Of a stretch of DNA of 64,000 nucleotides, positions 11,663-20,589 are shown in pieces (within the stretch, counting starts at the first letter, position 1; the number at the start of each line of letters is the position of its first letter). This DNA is from JADLHS01 sp049840435. Lineage in GTDB: Bacteria; Verrucomicrobiota; Verrucomicrobiia; Limisphaerales; JADLHS01. Both the position numbers and the translations under genes were made by a program. The notes below the pieces were generated by a model. That model searched no databases and was not told the DNA's origin. It worked only from the letters and a program-made list of their open reading frames with translations. The stretch is taken from positions 1 through 64,000 of the forward strand of contig JASGKY010000008.1 in NCBI GenBank assembly GCA_049840435.1. The letters are read 5' to 3'.

Positions 11663-12332
11663 TTAACGTCTGAACCTGCGCCCGCATCCAATTACACCCA
11701 CGCACACCCCAACAACCAAACCAAATCCAGTCGGTTCAGGAATAATGGCCGGCCGGAGCACAATATTATCGAGATCCATTGCCAATCGATCCAAGATTGG
11801 ACTGGGGCGGAAGAGCGGCGCTCGAAACTCAATCAGCAAATACGATAAGTTTTCCCAAGACGGGCCAGCGAAAGACAGAGTTGTTCCAGCCGAAGTACCG
11901 AACAGATCAAAGACCCCACCCGCGGAAGAACTAATCCGGGCATAATTGGTCGCGGTCATGTTCAGCCCAACCACATCCAACGACAGAAAATCGAACGGCT
12001 GTTGGAAATCATTCGTGATAAACGCGGCGACGATGTTTGTGTTGGCACTTAAGAATTGAAGATAACCTCCCTGCGGTAACAACTTACTTCCCGCCATCAC
12101 CCGGGGATTTGCGTTTTCCCGGAAACGGAGCTGGATTAACCGGCGTCGGACTTGCCACGGTGAATCCATCCTCACGCCATGGCAGCGGAGCGCTCAACCA
12201 AATCGGGCTCACTGCAGTGAAATCGATGGTTACCGCCAAGGAGTGAAGCGCAGCCACATTGCTCAACCACAAAAAGATGCCTACTGCGACAATCCGCAGC
12301 CTGTTGCATTGAAGGATGACCGATATTTTCAT
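11663..12332 (-). CDS. PEP-CTERM sorting-domain exported protein (frame break near 12108)
   Basis: Starting at 12332, MKISVILQCNRLRIVAVGIF begins a signal peptide. After a frame break near 12108 (GGG versus GGGG on the coding strand) the protein continues GENANPRVMAGSKLLPQGGY and ends IIPEPTGFGLVVGVCVGVIG then CGRRFRR. The tail has the three PEP-CTERM parts: Pro-Glu-Pro, a membrane helix and a basic end. Such tails are recognised by exosortases, which cleave and anchor the protein at the cell surface. The middle is a beta-rich domain (FDFLSLDVVGLNMTATNYAR) typical of small exosortase substrates that may interact with extracellular polysaccharide. No exosortase is in this window. Confidence 0.75.
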
Positions 12333-12647
12333 AACGGTTAAATCATTCTCATTCGAACCCGAAGAACTGTCCCACAGCGGTCTGGACAAACAAGCAGATT
12401 CGAGCAGAGTACCAGCCAATACGTAGAATAAGCCCGCCAATTGCTGATAAAACAATGAAATAGCGGATCAGAATCTTCAACTCCCCACCCTGCAGTTTCC
12501 GCCTGCTGAAAAGTTATTCACAATTGAGTCAAATGAGTGCTTGCAAGCGTGTCGCGCGCCGTCTAGTCTCTGCGCTCCCAATTTTGGGAACGACCCAAGT
12601 TTTGCTGGTGCGAAACTGTCGTCGGGTCGCGACACAAAAGATAATTT
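12333..12647. other. Divergent intergenic region upstream of the rpsP operon and the PEP-CTERM gene
   Basis: These 315 bases lie between two divergently transcribed genes. No protein with credible composition was found in any frame. The stretch contains the promoter-like pair listed at 12541-12569 and the untranslated leader of rpsP. A ribosomal-protein autoregulatory structure is possible in the ~80-base leader, but no known one was recognised. Confidence 0.5.
12541..12569 (+). promoter_or_regulatory. Candidate sigma-70 type promoter for the rpsP operon
   Basis: A TTGCAA box at 12541-12546 and a TAGTCT box at 12564-12569 are separated by 17 bases. They match the TTGACA/TATAAT consensus at four of six positions each. 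The start codon of rpsP is about 75 bases downstream. Only sequence resemblance supports this. Confidence 0.3.
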
Positions 12648-12893
12648 ATGGCAGTTAGAATCCGCATGAAACGCATCGGCGCGAAGAATTCGCCCGTGTT
12701 CCGTATTGTCGTGGCCGATGGCCGCAGCCCTCGCGATGGCAAGTTCATCGAGGAGATTGGCACGTATAATCCCCGACAAAAGGGTGACAACGTGAAGATG
12801 AACCTGGACCGCATCAAATACTGGGTCGGCAAAGGCGCGCAGCCGAGCGACACCGTGGCCAGCTTCATCAAAAAGGCTAGCAAAGCCGCCTAA
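12648..12893 (+). CDS. rpsP: 30S ribosomal protein bS16
   Basis: The 81-residue product begins MAVRIRMKRIGAKNSPVFRI and contains VVADGRSPRDGKFIEEIGTY, the conserved bS16 core. It binds 16S rRNA and is needed for small-subunit assembly. Length and sequence are standard for the family. It heads a co-directional block rpsP-khpA-trmD-rplS with short gaps (11-30 bases), the classic bacterial arrangement, which suggests a single transcript ending at the terminator near 14259. Confidence 0.98.
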   Translation: MAVRIRMKRIGAKNSPVFRIVVADGRSPRDGKFIEEIGTYNPRQKGDNVKMNLDRIKYWVGKGAQPSDTVASFIKKASKAA

Positions 12894-12904
12894 GGCTTCA
12901 AGTC

Positions 12905-13153
12905 ATGCAGGCGTTCCTCGAATACGTGGTCAAGGGACTCGTGCAAAAACCCGAGGCGGTCACCGTCACTCCGACGGATCGCGCCGGGTTGACTGTGTAT
13001 GAATTGCGCCTTGACCCGCAAGATGTGGGCAAGGTGATTGGCCGGCAGGGGCAAACGATCAATGCGATTCGTTCCCTGCTCACCGCGGGCAGTGCCAAAA
13101 AAGGCATCCGTTGCTCACTGGAAATTGTAGAAGACAAGCCTGCGAAGGCTTGA
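12905..13153 (+). CDS. khpA: KH-domain RNA-binding protein KhpA
   Basis: This 82-residue single KH domain has the GXXG loop as GRQG within DVGKVIGRQGQTINAIRSLL. KhpA proteins bind RNA, usually as a dimer with KhpB, and affect ribosome maturation and cell division. It sits 11 bases after rpsP and 30 before trmD, its usual place. In most genomes rimM follows here, and it is absent. The start at 12905 (MQAFLEYVVKGLVQKPEAVT) aligns with the family N-terminus. Confidence 0.93.
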   Translation: MQAFLEYVVKGLVQKPEAVTVTPTDRAGLTVYELRLDPQDVGKVIGRQGQTINAIRSLLTAGSAKKGIRCSLEIVEDKPAKA

Positions 13154-13183
13154 AGACTTTGGGAGCGGCGCGCTCCTGCGAGC

Positions 13184-13849
13184 ATGAAAATAGACGTGCT
13201 CACCCTGTTCCCGGCGATGTTTGCCGGGCCGCTGGATGAAAGTATCATCAAGCGTGCAAGGCAGGCTGGCTTACTGGAGCTGCAGTTGCACCAGTTACGA
13301 GACTGGACGCATGACCGGCACAAGACCGTGGATGATCGCCCGTTTGGCGGCGGCCCAGGAATGTTGCTGAAGCCAGAACCGATTTTTGAGGCGGTCGAGA
13401 GTTTGCAGCGCGAGAATACGCGCTTGATACTGATGTCGCCATCAGGACGAAAGTTCGATCAGGCCATTGCCCGAGAACTGGCCCAACAGGAGCACCTGTT
13501 AATAGTCACCGGGCATTACGAAGGGTTTGACGAGCGCATTCGGGAAGCTTTGGCGGACGATGAGCTATCCATCGGTGATTATGTGCTGACGAACGGCGCA
13601 CTGCCTGCGATGGTGGTGATTGATACGGTAGCTCGATTGCTACCTGGGGTGCTCGGCGATGATACGAGCGCAACGGAAGAATCGTTCAGTCACGGTTTGC
13701 TGGAATATCCGCAATGGACGCGGCCAGCAGAATTTCGCGGGATGAAAGTTCCGGACGTGTTGGTTTCGGGAAACCACGCGGAGATCGCCAAGTGGCGGTC
13801 GGAACAAGCGAAGAAACGGACGCAAGAACGGCGGCCGGATTTGATTTAA
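13184..13849 (+). CDS. trmD: tRNA (guanine-37-N1)-methyltransferase
   Basis: TrmD methylates G37 of tRNAs that read CNN codons, using S-adenosylmethionine bound in a deep trefoil knot, and so prevents +1 frameshifting. The 221-residue protein starts MKIDVLTLFPAMFAGPLDES and carries VDDRPFGGGPGMLLKPEPIF, GHYEGFDERIREAL and SIGDYVLTNGALPAM, all conserved TrmD motifs including the knot region. It lies between khpA and rplS in the ribosomal operon. The sequence is intact and of typical length. Confidence 0.97.
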   Translation: MKIDVLTLFPAMFAGPLDESIIKRARQAGLLELQLHQLRDWTHDRHKTVDDRPFGGGPGMLLKPEPIFEAVESLQRENTRLILMSPSGRKFDQAIARELAQQEHLLIVTGHYEGFDERIREALADDELSIGDYVLTNGALPAMVVIDTVARLLPGVLGDDTSATEESFSHGLLEYPQWTRPAEFRGMKVPDVLVSGNHAEIAKWRSEQAKKRTQERRPDLI

Positions 13850-13862
13850 AAACAATTTATTT

Positions 13863-14237
13863 ATGAACCAGGCATTGCTAGACAAAATTCAATCGGCACA
13901 GTTTCGGAAAGATGACGCCAAATTTAATGTGGGCGACTCCGTGAAGGTCCACACCAAGGTCGTTGAAGGCGACAAGGAACGCATCCAGGTATTTTCCGGC
14001 GTCGTTATCGGCAAGCGCGGTCGCGGGCTCAATGAGACCTTCACCGTGCGCCGCATTAGCTACGGCGAAGGCGTGGAGCGTATTTTCCCGCTCCACTCGC
14101 CCCGCGTAGACAAAATTGAAGTCGAACGCTCCGGCGCTGTCCGTCGCGCCAAGCTCACCTACCTGCGCAGCCGTCTGGGCAAGGGCGCAACTTTGGTGAA
14201 GGAAAAAGAAGCCAAGGCTGAACCAGCCAAGAAGTAA
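13863..14237 (+). CDS. rplS: 50S ribosomal protein bL19
   Basis: The 124-residue protein has the bL19 core GDSVKVHTKVVEGDKERIQV, FSGVVIGKRGRGLNETFTVR and GVERIFPLHSPRVDKIEV. bL19 sits at the interface between ribosomal subunits. A Lys/Glu-rich tail (EKEAKAEPAKK) is a little longer than the E. coli protein. It is the last gene of the rpsP operon, 13 bases after trmD, and is followed directly by a strong intrinsic terminator. Confidence 0.97.
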   Translation: MNQALLDKIQSAQFRKDDAKFNVGDSVKVHTKVVEGDKERIQVFSGVVIGKRGRGLNETFTVRRISYGEGVERIFPLHSPRVDKIEVERSGAVRRAKLTYLRSRLGKGATLVKEKEAKAEPAKK

Positions 14238-14258
14238 TTCTGCCCCAACACCTTTCTA

Positions 14259-14290
14259 AGGCGAGGCTTCGGCCTCGCCTTTTTCTTTTC
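14259..14290 (+). terminator. Rho-independent terminator of the rpsP-rplS operon
   Basis: A perfect 9-base-pair stem (AGGCGAGGC / GCCTCGCCT) closes a TTCG tetraloop at 14268-14271. The 3' arm runs into TTTTTCTTTT. It lies 21 bases after the rplS stop codon. Stem, UUCG-type loop and T-tract make this a textbook intrinsic terminator. Confidence 0.95.
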
Positions 14291-14329
14291 CCGGAAGCGT
14301 GCGTTTTCACACCTCATGTTTTCTAATTT

Positions 14330-14359
14330 TTATCATAAATTAAATTGACACTCTATAAA
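14330..14359 (+). promoter_or_regulatory. Candidate promoter for the pseudopilin gene
   Basis: In an AT-rich stretch, TTATCA (14330-14335) and TATAAA (14354-14359) are 18 bases apart and match the sigma-70 consensus at four and five of six positions. A TTGACA at 14345-14350 is an alternative -35 box but lacks a good -10. The start codon of the pseudopilin is about 45 bases downstream. Confidence 0.35.
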
Positions 14360-14402
14360 ACAGGATTACACCGTAAGCAAGAACCCCACTTCGTTTCACT
14401 CC

Positions 14403-15197
14403 ATGAAATCAAAACGAAGCCATCGGTCCGCCTTCACGCTTATCGAAATGTTGATGGTTATTGCCATTCTGGGCATTTTGTCAGCGCTGCTATTACCAGT
14501 CTTGGGCCGAGCCAAGGAAAGGGTGCGTGGAGTTGTCTGCCTCAAGAACATCAAGCAATCCCAGCTGGCTTGGTTGCTTTATGCCGATGATAACCGGGAT
14601 CTGCTGGCCCCTAACCGCTCGGTGCTGACACCCAACGTCTATTCCTGGGTCCAGGGCTATCACGACTATTCTTCAAATCCTCAGAACACCAACACCCTGC
14701 TGCTTACGGACCCGCAATACGCGGCGTTTGCTCCCTACATCAGCGCGGCGAGTATCTATCATTGTCCGTCCGACCCTACCAGCGTGACCATCTCAGGCCA
14801 GCTGCTTTCTCGAGTGCGTAGTTACGGCATGAACTGGGCAGTGGGTTGGCCAGCCATTGCATCATACAAGACGTTCAACAAGCTGTCCGACATCAACGGA
14901 CCGCAACCCGCCAATCTCTTCGTGCTGCTCGATCAGCACCCTGATTATATCAGCGACATCCATTTCCACATGGACATGGCGACTGGCGCCAACGCGAAGT
15001 TCACCGATTTTCCGGCCAGTTATCACGGTGGCATGGGAGCGCTTTCATTTGCCGATGGTCACGCTGAACTCCACAAGTGGCATGATGACCGCACCAAGAT
15101 TCCCGTTAAAAACATTGCACACTTCCTATCCGGTACGGCTTCGCCCCACAATTCCGACATCGACTGGCTGCAACAACGTTACTCCACCTTGAAGTAA
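14403..15197 (+). CDS. Type II secretion/pilin-like pseudopilin with H-X9-DG motif
   Basis: This 264-residue protein begins with a basic leader and the prepilin signature SAFTLIEMLMVIAILGILSA: cleavage would fall before Phe, with Glu at +5 and a hydrophobic helix. The C-terminus carries HGGMGALSFADGH, the H-X9-DG motif found in many planctomycete and verrucomicrobial pseudopilins. Verrucomicrobia have dozens of such proteins, thought to be exported by a type II secretion or pilus-like machine; individual functions are unknown. It is a single gene, with its own promoter-like sequence, between rplS and hom. Confidence 0.85.
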   Translation: MKSKRSHRSAFTLIEMLMVIAILGILSALLLPVLGRAKERVRGVVCLKNIKQSQLAWLLYADDNRDLLAPNRSVLTPNVYSWVQGYHDYSSNPQNTNTLLLTDPQYAAFAPYISAASIYHCPSDPTSVTISGQLLSRVRSYGMNWAVGWPAIASYKTFNKLSDINGPQPANLFVLLDQHPDYISDIHFHMDMATGANAKFTDFPASYHGGMGALSFADGHAELHKWHDDRTKIPVKNIAHFLSGTASPHNSDIDWLQQRYSTLK

Positions 15198-15297
15198 ACC
15201 GATCATCTCGGAGAACCAACTTTCAGCCCGCGGACAACCTAACGCCAAACAAAAATGGATTGTCCGGCATCAGGCTTCCCGGCAAGCTGTCTTCTCT

Positions 15298-16605
15298 ATG
15301 CAGCAAGTGAATCTCGGAATGATCGGTGGCGGTACGGTCGGTAGCGGCGTTTATCACGCGTGGGTCCAAAACGGGGCACTCATGACTGCGCGCCTCGGCG
15401 TAAAGCTCAACTTCCGCAAGATCGCCGTAAAAACGATCGATGAACCGCGCGCCTACCCGATTCCGCGTTCCCTCTTGACCACCGACTGGCAGGAAATCGT
15501 GAACGATCCCGAGATTCACGTTGTCATCGAACTCGTCGGCGGCACTGGGATTGCCAAGCTGATGATTCTGGCCGCCTTAGCAAAAGGCAAAACGGTCGTC
15601 ACCGCCAACAAAGCGCTGCTTTCGGCCCACGGCCCGGAACTATTCGCCGCGGCCGCCAAATCAAGTGCGAACCTTTATTACGAAGCCAGTGTCTGCGGTG
15701 GCATCCCAATCATTAAATCGTTGCGTGAAGGTTTTGTGGCGAATCAATTCCCCGCCATCTACGGCATCGTCAACGGCACGTGCAATTACATCCTCTCCCG
15801 GATGAAGCAGGAGGGCGCAGATTTTGCCGCCGTGCTTGCCGACGCCCAAAAGCAGGGTTACGCCGAAACTCCGCCCGATCTGGACATTGACGGCAAAGAT
15901 GCGCAACACAAGATCGGCATCCTTGCCTCGCTCGCTCACGGGTTCTGGGTGGATCATCGCGAAATCCACACCGAAGGCATCCGTGACGTGTCGAAGATCG
16001 ATATGCAATTCGCCGAGAAACTCGGCTACACGATCAAACTCCTCGGCATCGCCAAACAAATTTCCGGCAAGAAGGCCGGCGTACAAGTTTCGGTTTATCC
16101 GACGCTGATTCCCAATGCGCACGTCCTCGCCAGCGTCAACGGCGTGTTCAACGCCTGTTTTGTGCGCGGCGACGTTGTCGGCGATACACTGTTCTATGGT
16201 CGAGGTGCCGGCAAGGATGCTACTGCCAGCGCAGTGTTGAGCGATGTGGCCGACGCGGCACTGGATCTTAAACTCGGCGGCAAACCTCGCGTAGCCCCGT
16301 TCACCTCCTGCGTCAAGAAAGGTCGCGTTACACCGCTGGCTGAAGTCATCTCGCGTTATTATCTCCGCCTTAGCGTCACCGACAAACCCGGCGTGCTGGC
16401 AAAAATCTCTGCCATTCTCGCGGGCGCAAAGATCGGTATTTCCTCCGTCATCCAGCCCGAAGGTCACGAAGGCGAGAGCGTGCCGTTGATCCTCATGATC
16501 CATGATGCGACCAACGCCGCGATGCAAAAGGCCCTGGCCAAGATTGCCAAGCTCCCGGCCGTCAAAAGCAAACCCGTCATGTTCCGGGTGGAAAGTTTTG
16601 AGTAA
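15298..16605 (+). CDS. hom: Homoserine dehydrogenase with C-terminal ACT domain
   Basis: Hom reduces aspartate semialdehyde to homoserine with NAD(P)H, the branch step toward threonine and methionine. The 435-residue protein has the Rossmann motif GMIGGGTVGSGVY at the N-terminus, VVTANKALLSAHGPELF, EASVCGGIPIIKSLREG and NGTCNYILSRM, the family signature with the catalytic region. An ACT domain (SVTDKPGVLAKISAILAGAK) near residue 360 suggests feedback control by threonine. Its stop codon overlaps the thrC start by one base (TAATG), so the two are translationally coupled. Confidence 0.96.
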   Translation: MQQVNLGMIGGGTVGSGVYHAWVQNGALMTARLGVKLNFRKIAVKTIDEPRAYPIPRSLLTTDWQEIVNDPEIHVVIELVGGTGIAKLMILAALAKGKTVVTANKALLSAHGPELFAAAAKSSANLYYEASVCGGIPIIKSLREGFVANQFPAIYGIVNGTCNYILSRMKQEGADFAAVLADAQKQGYAETPPDLDIDGKDAQHKIGILASLAHGFWVDHREIHTEGIRDVSKIDMQFAEKLGYTIKLLGIAKQISGKKAGVQVSVYPTLIPNAHVLASVNGVFNACFVRGDVVGDTLFYGRGAGKDATASAVLSDVADAALDLKLGGKPRVAPFTSCVKKGRVTPLAEVISRYYLRLSVTDKPGVLAKISAILAGAKIGISSVIQPEGHEGESVPLILMIHDATNAAMQKALAKIAKLPAVKSKPVMFRVESFE

Positions 16606-17960
16606 TGGCCTCGATCCTGTTTCATAGCACCAATGGTCAATCGCCCGCAGTCAACCTGCGAGAAGCGTTGCTGCAAGGTCAAGCGCCCGACCGCGGCCTG
16701 TATTTTCCGAAACAATTTCCGCGCTTTACCTTCAACGAGCTCGCCGCATTTTCGCGACTGCCCTATCACGAGATCGCCTTCCGCGTGCTGTCCAAGTTCA
16801 CCGAAGGCATCGTGCCGCCGGCAGAACTCGCGAAATATTGCCAAGAAGCCTACAACTTTCCGGTACCGCTGGAAGTTGTAAACTTCCGCACGTTCCTGAT
16901 GCGCTTGGATCAAGGTCCGACTGCGTCGTTCAAAGACTTCGCCGCGCAAATGATGGCGCGGTTGTTTGGGAAATTTCTTCGAGAGGATGGCCAACAGGTC
17001 ACGATTCTGACCGCCACGAGTGGCGACACCGGCTCCGCGGTAGCACATGCCTTTCACAAGATTCCCGGGGTTCGAGTCATTGTTCTCTTTCCAATGACGG
17101 AAGTCAGCGAGAGCCAGCGGAAGCTGATGACCACGCTCAAAGATAACATCCGGACGGTCGCCATTGATGGAAAATTTGACGACTGTCAGGCGATGGTCAA
17201 ACGCGCCTTTGCCGACCCGGACTTGAAACATCTCCCACTCTCATCGGCAAACTCCATCAACATCGGTCGCCTCCTGCCACAGAGCGTTTATTATTTCTAC
17301 GCCGCGTCGCGCGTGGCACAAGCCGGCGAGCCGATCGTGTTCTCGGTGCCCAGTGGCAACTTCGGCGACATGATGGGCGCGATCGTCGCCCGCGAAATGG
17401 GCTTGCCTGTGCGCAAGATCGTCGCGGCGGTCAACGACAACGATGCATTCCCGAAATTTCTCGCGGCGGGTAGTTATGAGAAAATTTCACCTTCGCGCAA
17501 TTCCTTGTCCAACGCCATGAACGTCGGCCACCCAAGCAATCTCGCGCGACTCATCTCGGTTTACGGCGGGCAGATGGACGAGACTGGCAAGATCAACCAG
17601 ATGCCCGATCTCAACGCGCTGCGCCGCGATGTGTTTTCAGTATCCATCTCAGACGAACGTACAGTTGCAGGCATCCGTGACTTTTGGAATCAGTTTCAGC
17701 TTCTGCTCGAACCGCATGGCGCGGTCGCATGGCAGGGCTTGCAAGATTGGACAACGCAAGAGCCGCTTTGCAATACGCCGGCTGTCATCGTCGAAACCGC
17801 CAATCCAGCCAAGTTTCCGGTTGAAGTACAGAAAGTGGTCGGCTGGGAACCTGATGTGCCCGCGAACATGCTCGCGTCGCTGAAGTTGCCCGAAGATTTC
17901 GACCGTATGGGAACGGATTACGCACAGTTCCGCGATTACTTGATGCGCACCCAAAGCTGA
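16605..17960 (+). CDS. thrC: Threonine synthase
   Basis: This PLP enzyme converts O-phosphohomoserine to threonine. The 451-residue sequence has the N-terminal RGLYFPKQFPRF segment of the long bacterial/fungal type, the PLP lysine in GPTASFKDFAAQMMA, TATSGDTGSAVAHAF and the phosphate-binding FSVPSGNFGDMMGAIVA. It overlaps hom by one base. No thrB (homoserine kinase) is adjacent, so that step must be encoded elsewhere. The gene is intact and of usual length. Confidence 0.96.
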   Translation: MASILFHSTNGQSPAVNLREALLQGQAPDRGLYFPKQFPRFTFNELAAFSRLPYHEIAFRVLSKFTEGIVPPAELAKYCQEAYNFPVPLEVVNFRTFLMRLDQGPTASFKDFAAQMMARLFGKFLREDGQQVTILTATSGDTGSAVAHAFHKIPGVRVIVLFPMTEVSESQRKLMTTLKDNIRTVAIDGKFDDCQAMVKRAFADPDLKHLPLSSANSINIGRLLPQSVYYFYAASRVAQAGEPIVFSVPSGNFGDMMGAIVAREMGLPVRKIVAAVNDNDAFPKFLAAGSYEKISPSRNSLSNAMNVGHPSNLARLISVYGGQMDETGKINQMPDLNALRRDVFSVSISDERTVAGIRDFWNQFQLLLEPHGAVAWQGLQDWTTQEPLCNTPAVIVETANPAKFPVEVQKVVGWEPDVPANMLASLKLPEDFDRMGTDYAQFRDYLMRTQS

Positions 17961-18026
17961 ACAGCGGCTAGCCGCCGTGCTTTTGCGGCTATACTTTTTC
18001 ATCCGGTTTGCTACTGTCGTCCTCCT

Positions 18027-18587
18027 ATGGCACTCGACGATATTCTCTTGGAAGCGGAAGAAAAAATGGAAAAGACCGAGCACGTGGTGGTCAATGAATT
18101 TGCCGGCGTCCGCACGGGCAAAGCCTCCGCCTCCCTCGTCGAAAACATCCTCGTGGAAAGCTACGGTTCCCAAATGCGCATCCGCGAACTCGCCGGCATC
18201 ACCACGCCGGAGCCCCGCACGCTGGCCATTCAACCTTGGGATGCCTCCACCATCCAGCATATTGAGAAGGCGATTCAGAAGGCCAATCTCGGCCTGTCTC
18301 CCGCTGTGCAAGGCAAAGTGCTCCGCATCTTTTTCCCGGAACTTAGCCAAGAACGCCGCCAGGAATTCGTCAAGATCATCAAGAAGATGGCCGAGGACGG
18401 TCGCGTTGCCATCCGGCACGTCCGCCGCGATGCCATGGATCAGCTCAAAAAGCACGCCCATGACAGCGGCGTCACCGAGGACGAAACTGAAAAAGCGGAA
18501 AAGGCCCTGCAAAAGTTAACCGACGATTACATCGGTAAAATCGACAAGCACTTCGCCGGGAAGGAAAAAGAGCTGCTGACAGTGTAA
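18027..18587 (+). CDS. frr: Ribosome recycling factor
   Basis: RRF splits post-termination ribosomes together with EF-G. The 186-residue protein matches the family throughout: GVRTGKASASLVENILVESY, WDASTIQHIEKAIQKANLGL, RRQEFVKIIKKMAEDGRVAI and RHVRRDAMDQLKKH. It is encoded 66 bases after thrC in the same direction and is convergent with the FtsB/DivIC-like gene. The usual neighbour pyrH is not here. The sequence is complete. Confidence 0.97.
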   Translation: MALDDILLEAEEKMEKTEHVVVNEFAGVRTGKASASLVENILVESYGSQMRIRELAGITTPEPRTLAIQPWDASTIQHIEKAIQKANLGLSPAVQGKVLRIFFPELSQERRQEFVKIIKKMAEDGRVAIRHVRRDAMDQLKKHAHDSGVTEDETEKAEKALQKLTDDYIGKIDKHFAGKEKELLTV

Positions 18588-18593
18588 CGCGAC

Positions 18594-18938
18594 CTACTGC
18601 ACGCGCGCAGGCACACTCGATGTTAAGGTGGTTGCAGAATTATCCTCGAATCGAATCACGGTTTCCCCAGGTTTGGCGTAACCAAATTTCTCCCGCGCCA
18701 ACCGCGTGATGGCCTTGGGATCATTGTTCAACGAATCCGTCGCCACATTCAACTGGCGCTTCTCGGCGTTGCCTTTCTTCAACTCTTCATCCAAGCGCAT
18801 GACCTCGCGCCGCATCCGTTCATTCTGTTGGATGAGCGGCAGGTACCAGACGCCAACTGCGACCAAGAAAGCCAGCAAAAGCAACCCAATCACCACGCGG
18901 GTGAGTTTGTCCCAGATGCTGTCTTCAATGTTCATCAT
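18594..18938 (-). CDS. FtsB/DivIC-like septum formation protein
   Basis: This 114-residue protein has one N-terminal membrane helix (VVIGLLLLAFLVAVGVWYLP), then a coiled coil (NERMRREVMRLDEELKKGNA) and the segment ITRLAREKFGYAKPGETVIR, the hallmark of FtsB/DivIC proteins. These bitopic proteins bridge FtsL and FtsQ in the divisome and help activate septal wall synthesis. The start may be Met1 or Met2, which are adjacent. It is convergent with frr with a 6-base gap and is probably monocistronic. Confidence 0.85.
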   Translation of the reverse strand: MMNIEDSIWDKLTRVVIGLLLLAFLVAVGVWYLPLIQQNERMRREVMRLDEELKKGNAEKRQLNVATDSLNNDPKAITRLAREKFGYAKPGETVIRFEDNSATTLTSSVPARVQ

Positions 18939-19057
18939 AAGGAGTAAAACAAGTCGCCCGATTGAGCGAAAGGAATTTTCTCAATCCAGCCAGCCAACTA
19001 CGCACCACCCGCTATTTCATTGAAAACTTTCCCGCCCTTTGCCTATGCTGATAGGAC

Positions 19058-19717
19058 ATGATTAAAGCGATCTTGCTGATTTTTCGACCGGAGCAGACGT
19101 GGAACGGTATTGCCGCCGCCAATCGCAGCATCGCCTACATTATTTGCCTGCACCTGCTACCGTTACTCCTGTTGACATCCGTGGTGGAAGGTTATGGCCT
19201 GGTCCACTGGGGCAAATCGGCCAGCAGCGGCGAAAAGAAATCCGGCCGCCTTTATGAAGTGAAGGAAGCCGTAATCATCGAAACCGCGCAAACCCTCGTT
19301 CTCTTCGGCTTGGCATTTCTAGGGGCGGCCGCCGCAAAATCGTATTCCAGCACCTTTCATCGCCGCTCCACTTATCGCCAGGCTTTCACCGCCATCGCCT
19401 TTGGCATGGCCCCGATGCTGACGCTTCGGCTCGGAGATTTGATAGTCGGGTTGTTTCCTTGGGTGCCATGGGCAGTAGGAATGATCCTGACACTCGCGGT
19501 GCTCTATCTCGGACTGCCCTGTCTGCTCAAGCCCGATCCGCCCCATGCTTTCGGGCTGTACGTCATGACCACCATGACTATCACCGTGATGTTCGGCCTC
19601 TGGCGGTTGGTGACAACGCTATTTTTCCTCGGAAAACTGCCCCGCCTCGAGCAGGCGGTTGCCGACTTGGCCGGAGTTGCGGTGACTACGACTTCAGGCG
19701 GCGGCACGCTGCCCTGA
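19058..19717 (+). CDS. Yip1-like polytopic membrane protein
   Basis: The 219-residue protein has about five hydrophobic helices and begins with the Yip1-type opening MIKAILLIFRPEQTWNGIAA (F-x-P-x-x-T-W). Further helices lie near TAIAFGMAPMLTLRLGDLIV and VGMILTLAVLYLGLPCLL. Yip1-domain proteins are integral membrane proteins; the bacterial members have no settled function. Its 3' end overlaps that of murQ on the opposite strand. No operon partner is evident. Confidence 0.7.
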   Translation: MIKAILLIFRPEQTWNGIAAANRSIAYIICLHLLPLLLLTSVVEGYGLVHWGKSASSGEKKSGRLYEVKEAVIIETAQTLVLFGLAFLGAAAAKSYSSTFHRRSTYRQAFTAIAFGMAPMLTLRLGDLIVGLFPWVPWAVGMILTLAVLYLGLPCLLKPDPPHAFGLYVMTTMTITVMFGLWRLVTTLFFLGKLPRLEQAVADLAGVAVTTTSGGGTLP

Positions 19718-20589
19718 TCACCCAGTCACTCTGCTCCAATGCTTGGCGGGCGGCGGATTCATCCGCTCCCGTCAACTCCCGCACAATGCGCACGGCCCGG
19801 GTGCGCAATTTAGCGTTGCTCGGACGCACATCCACCATCAGGTTGCTTTGCACCTTGCCAATCTGAACCATGGCCAGCGTCGTCAGGAGATTGAGAATCA
19901 ATTTTGTCGCTGTTCCAGCCTTCAAGCGGGTTGAACCCGTTAGTACTTCCGGCCCTAAATCCGGTGCCAGGTACCAAGTCTGGGCGGAGCAGACGCGGTA
20001 TCGCAAGATGCGGATTGAAGCAAATCAGCATCGTCTTTGCACGGTGCCGTTTGGCTGCGTCCAACGCGCCCCAGACAAATTTGGTAGTCCCGCTCGCGGC
20101 AATCCCCACCACCACATCGCGCGCCATAATGCCCCGGGTCTTGATCTCGTGCGCTCCAGCGTCAGCATCGTCTTCCGCGCCTTCCACTGCGTTGCGCAGC
20201 GCTACGTCGCCACCCGCAATAATGCCTTGAACCAAGCTTGGAGCGGTGCGAAATGTTGGCGGACATTCGCTCGCATCCAGCACGCCCAATCGCCCGCTAG
20301 TGCCCGCGCCAAAATAAAATAACCGGCCTCCCTGCTGAAACGCCCGCGCCACCATTCTCACCGCCTTGGTCAGCAATAGTTTTTTCTGCAATAAGGCCCG
20401 TGTGACCTTTGCCTCCTCGCTCAACATCAACTCCACCGCTGCGCCCACCGCCAATTCGTCCAGCTTGAGCGAACGCGGATTGCGTCGCTCCGTCGGAGAC
20501 AGACGCGTGGAGCGGATGCTCGAAAAAATAATGGCCTGGCTTGGACGGAAATTGGCCTGGGCCCGTTTTTGGCGCGACGAAGCAATCAT
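19686..20589 (-). CDS. murQ: N-acetylmuramic acid 6-phosphate etherase (frame break near 19970)
   Basis: MurQ cleaves the lactyl ether of MurNAc-6-phosphate to give GlcNAc-6-phosphate and lactate during cell-wall recycling. The N-terminal frame has TERRNPRSLKLDELAV, the SIS-domain motif FYFGAGTSGRLGVLDASECP and VGIAASGTTKFVWGALDAAK. The C-terminal frame has APDLGPEVLTGSTRLKAGTA and NLMVDVRPSNAKL, both strongly MurQ-like. Removing one base near 19970 joins them as RPDLVLAPDLGPEVLTG. The start at 20589 leaves a basic, unconserved leader, so the true start may be internal. It lies 37 bases downstream of the Gfo/Idh gene and may be co-transcribed with it. Confidence 0.85.

Noticed and set aside
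15661..16527. Minus-strand frame of 288 codons over hom
   Set aside because: Antisense shadow of a clear homoserine dehydrogenase gene.
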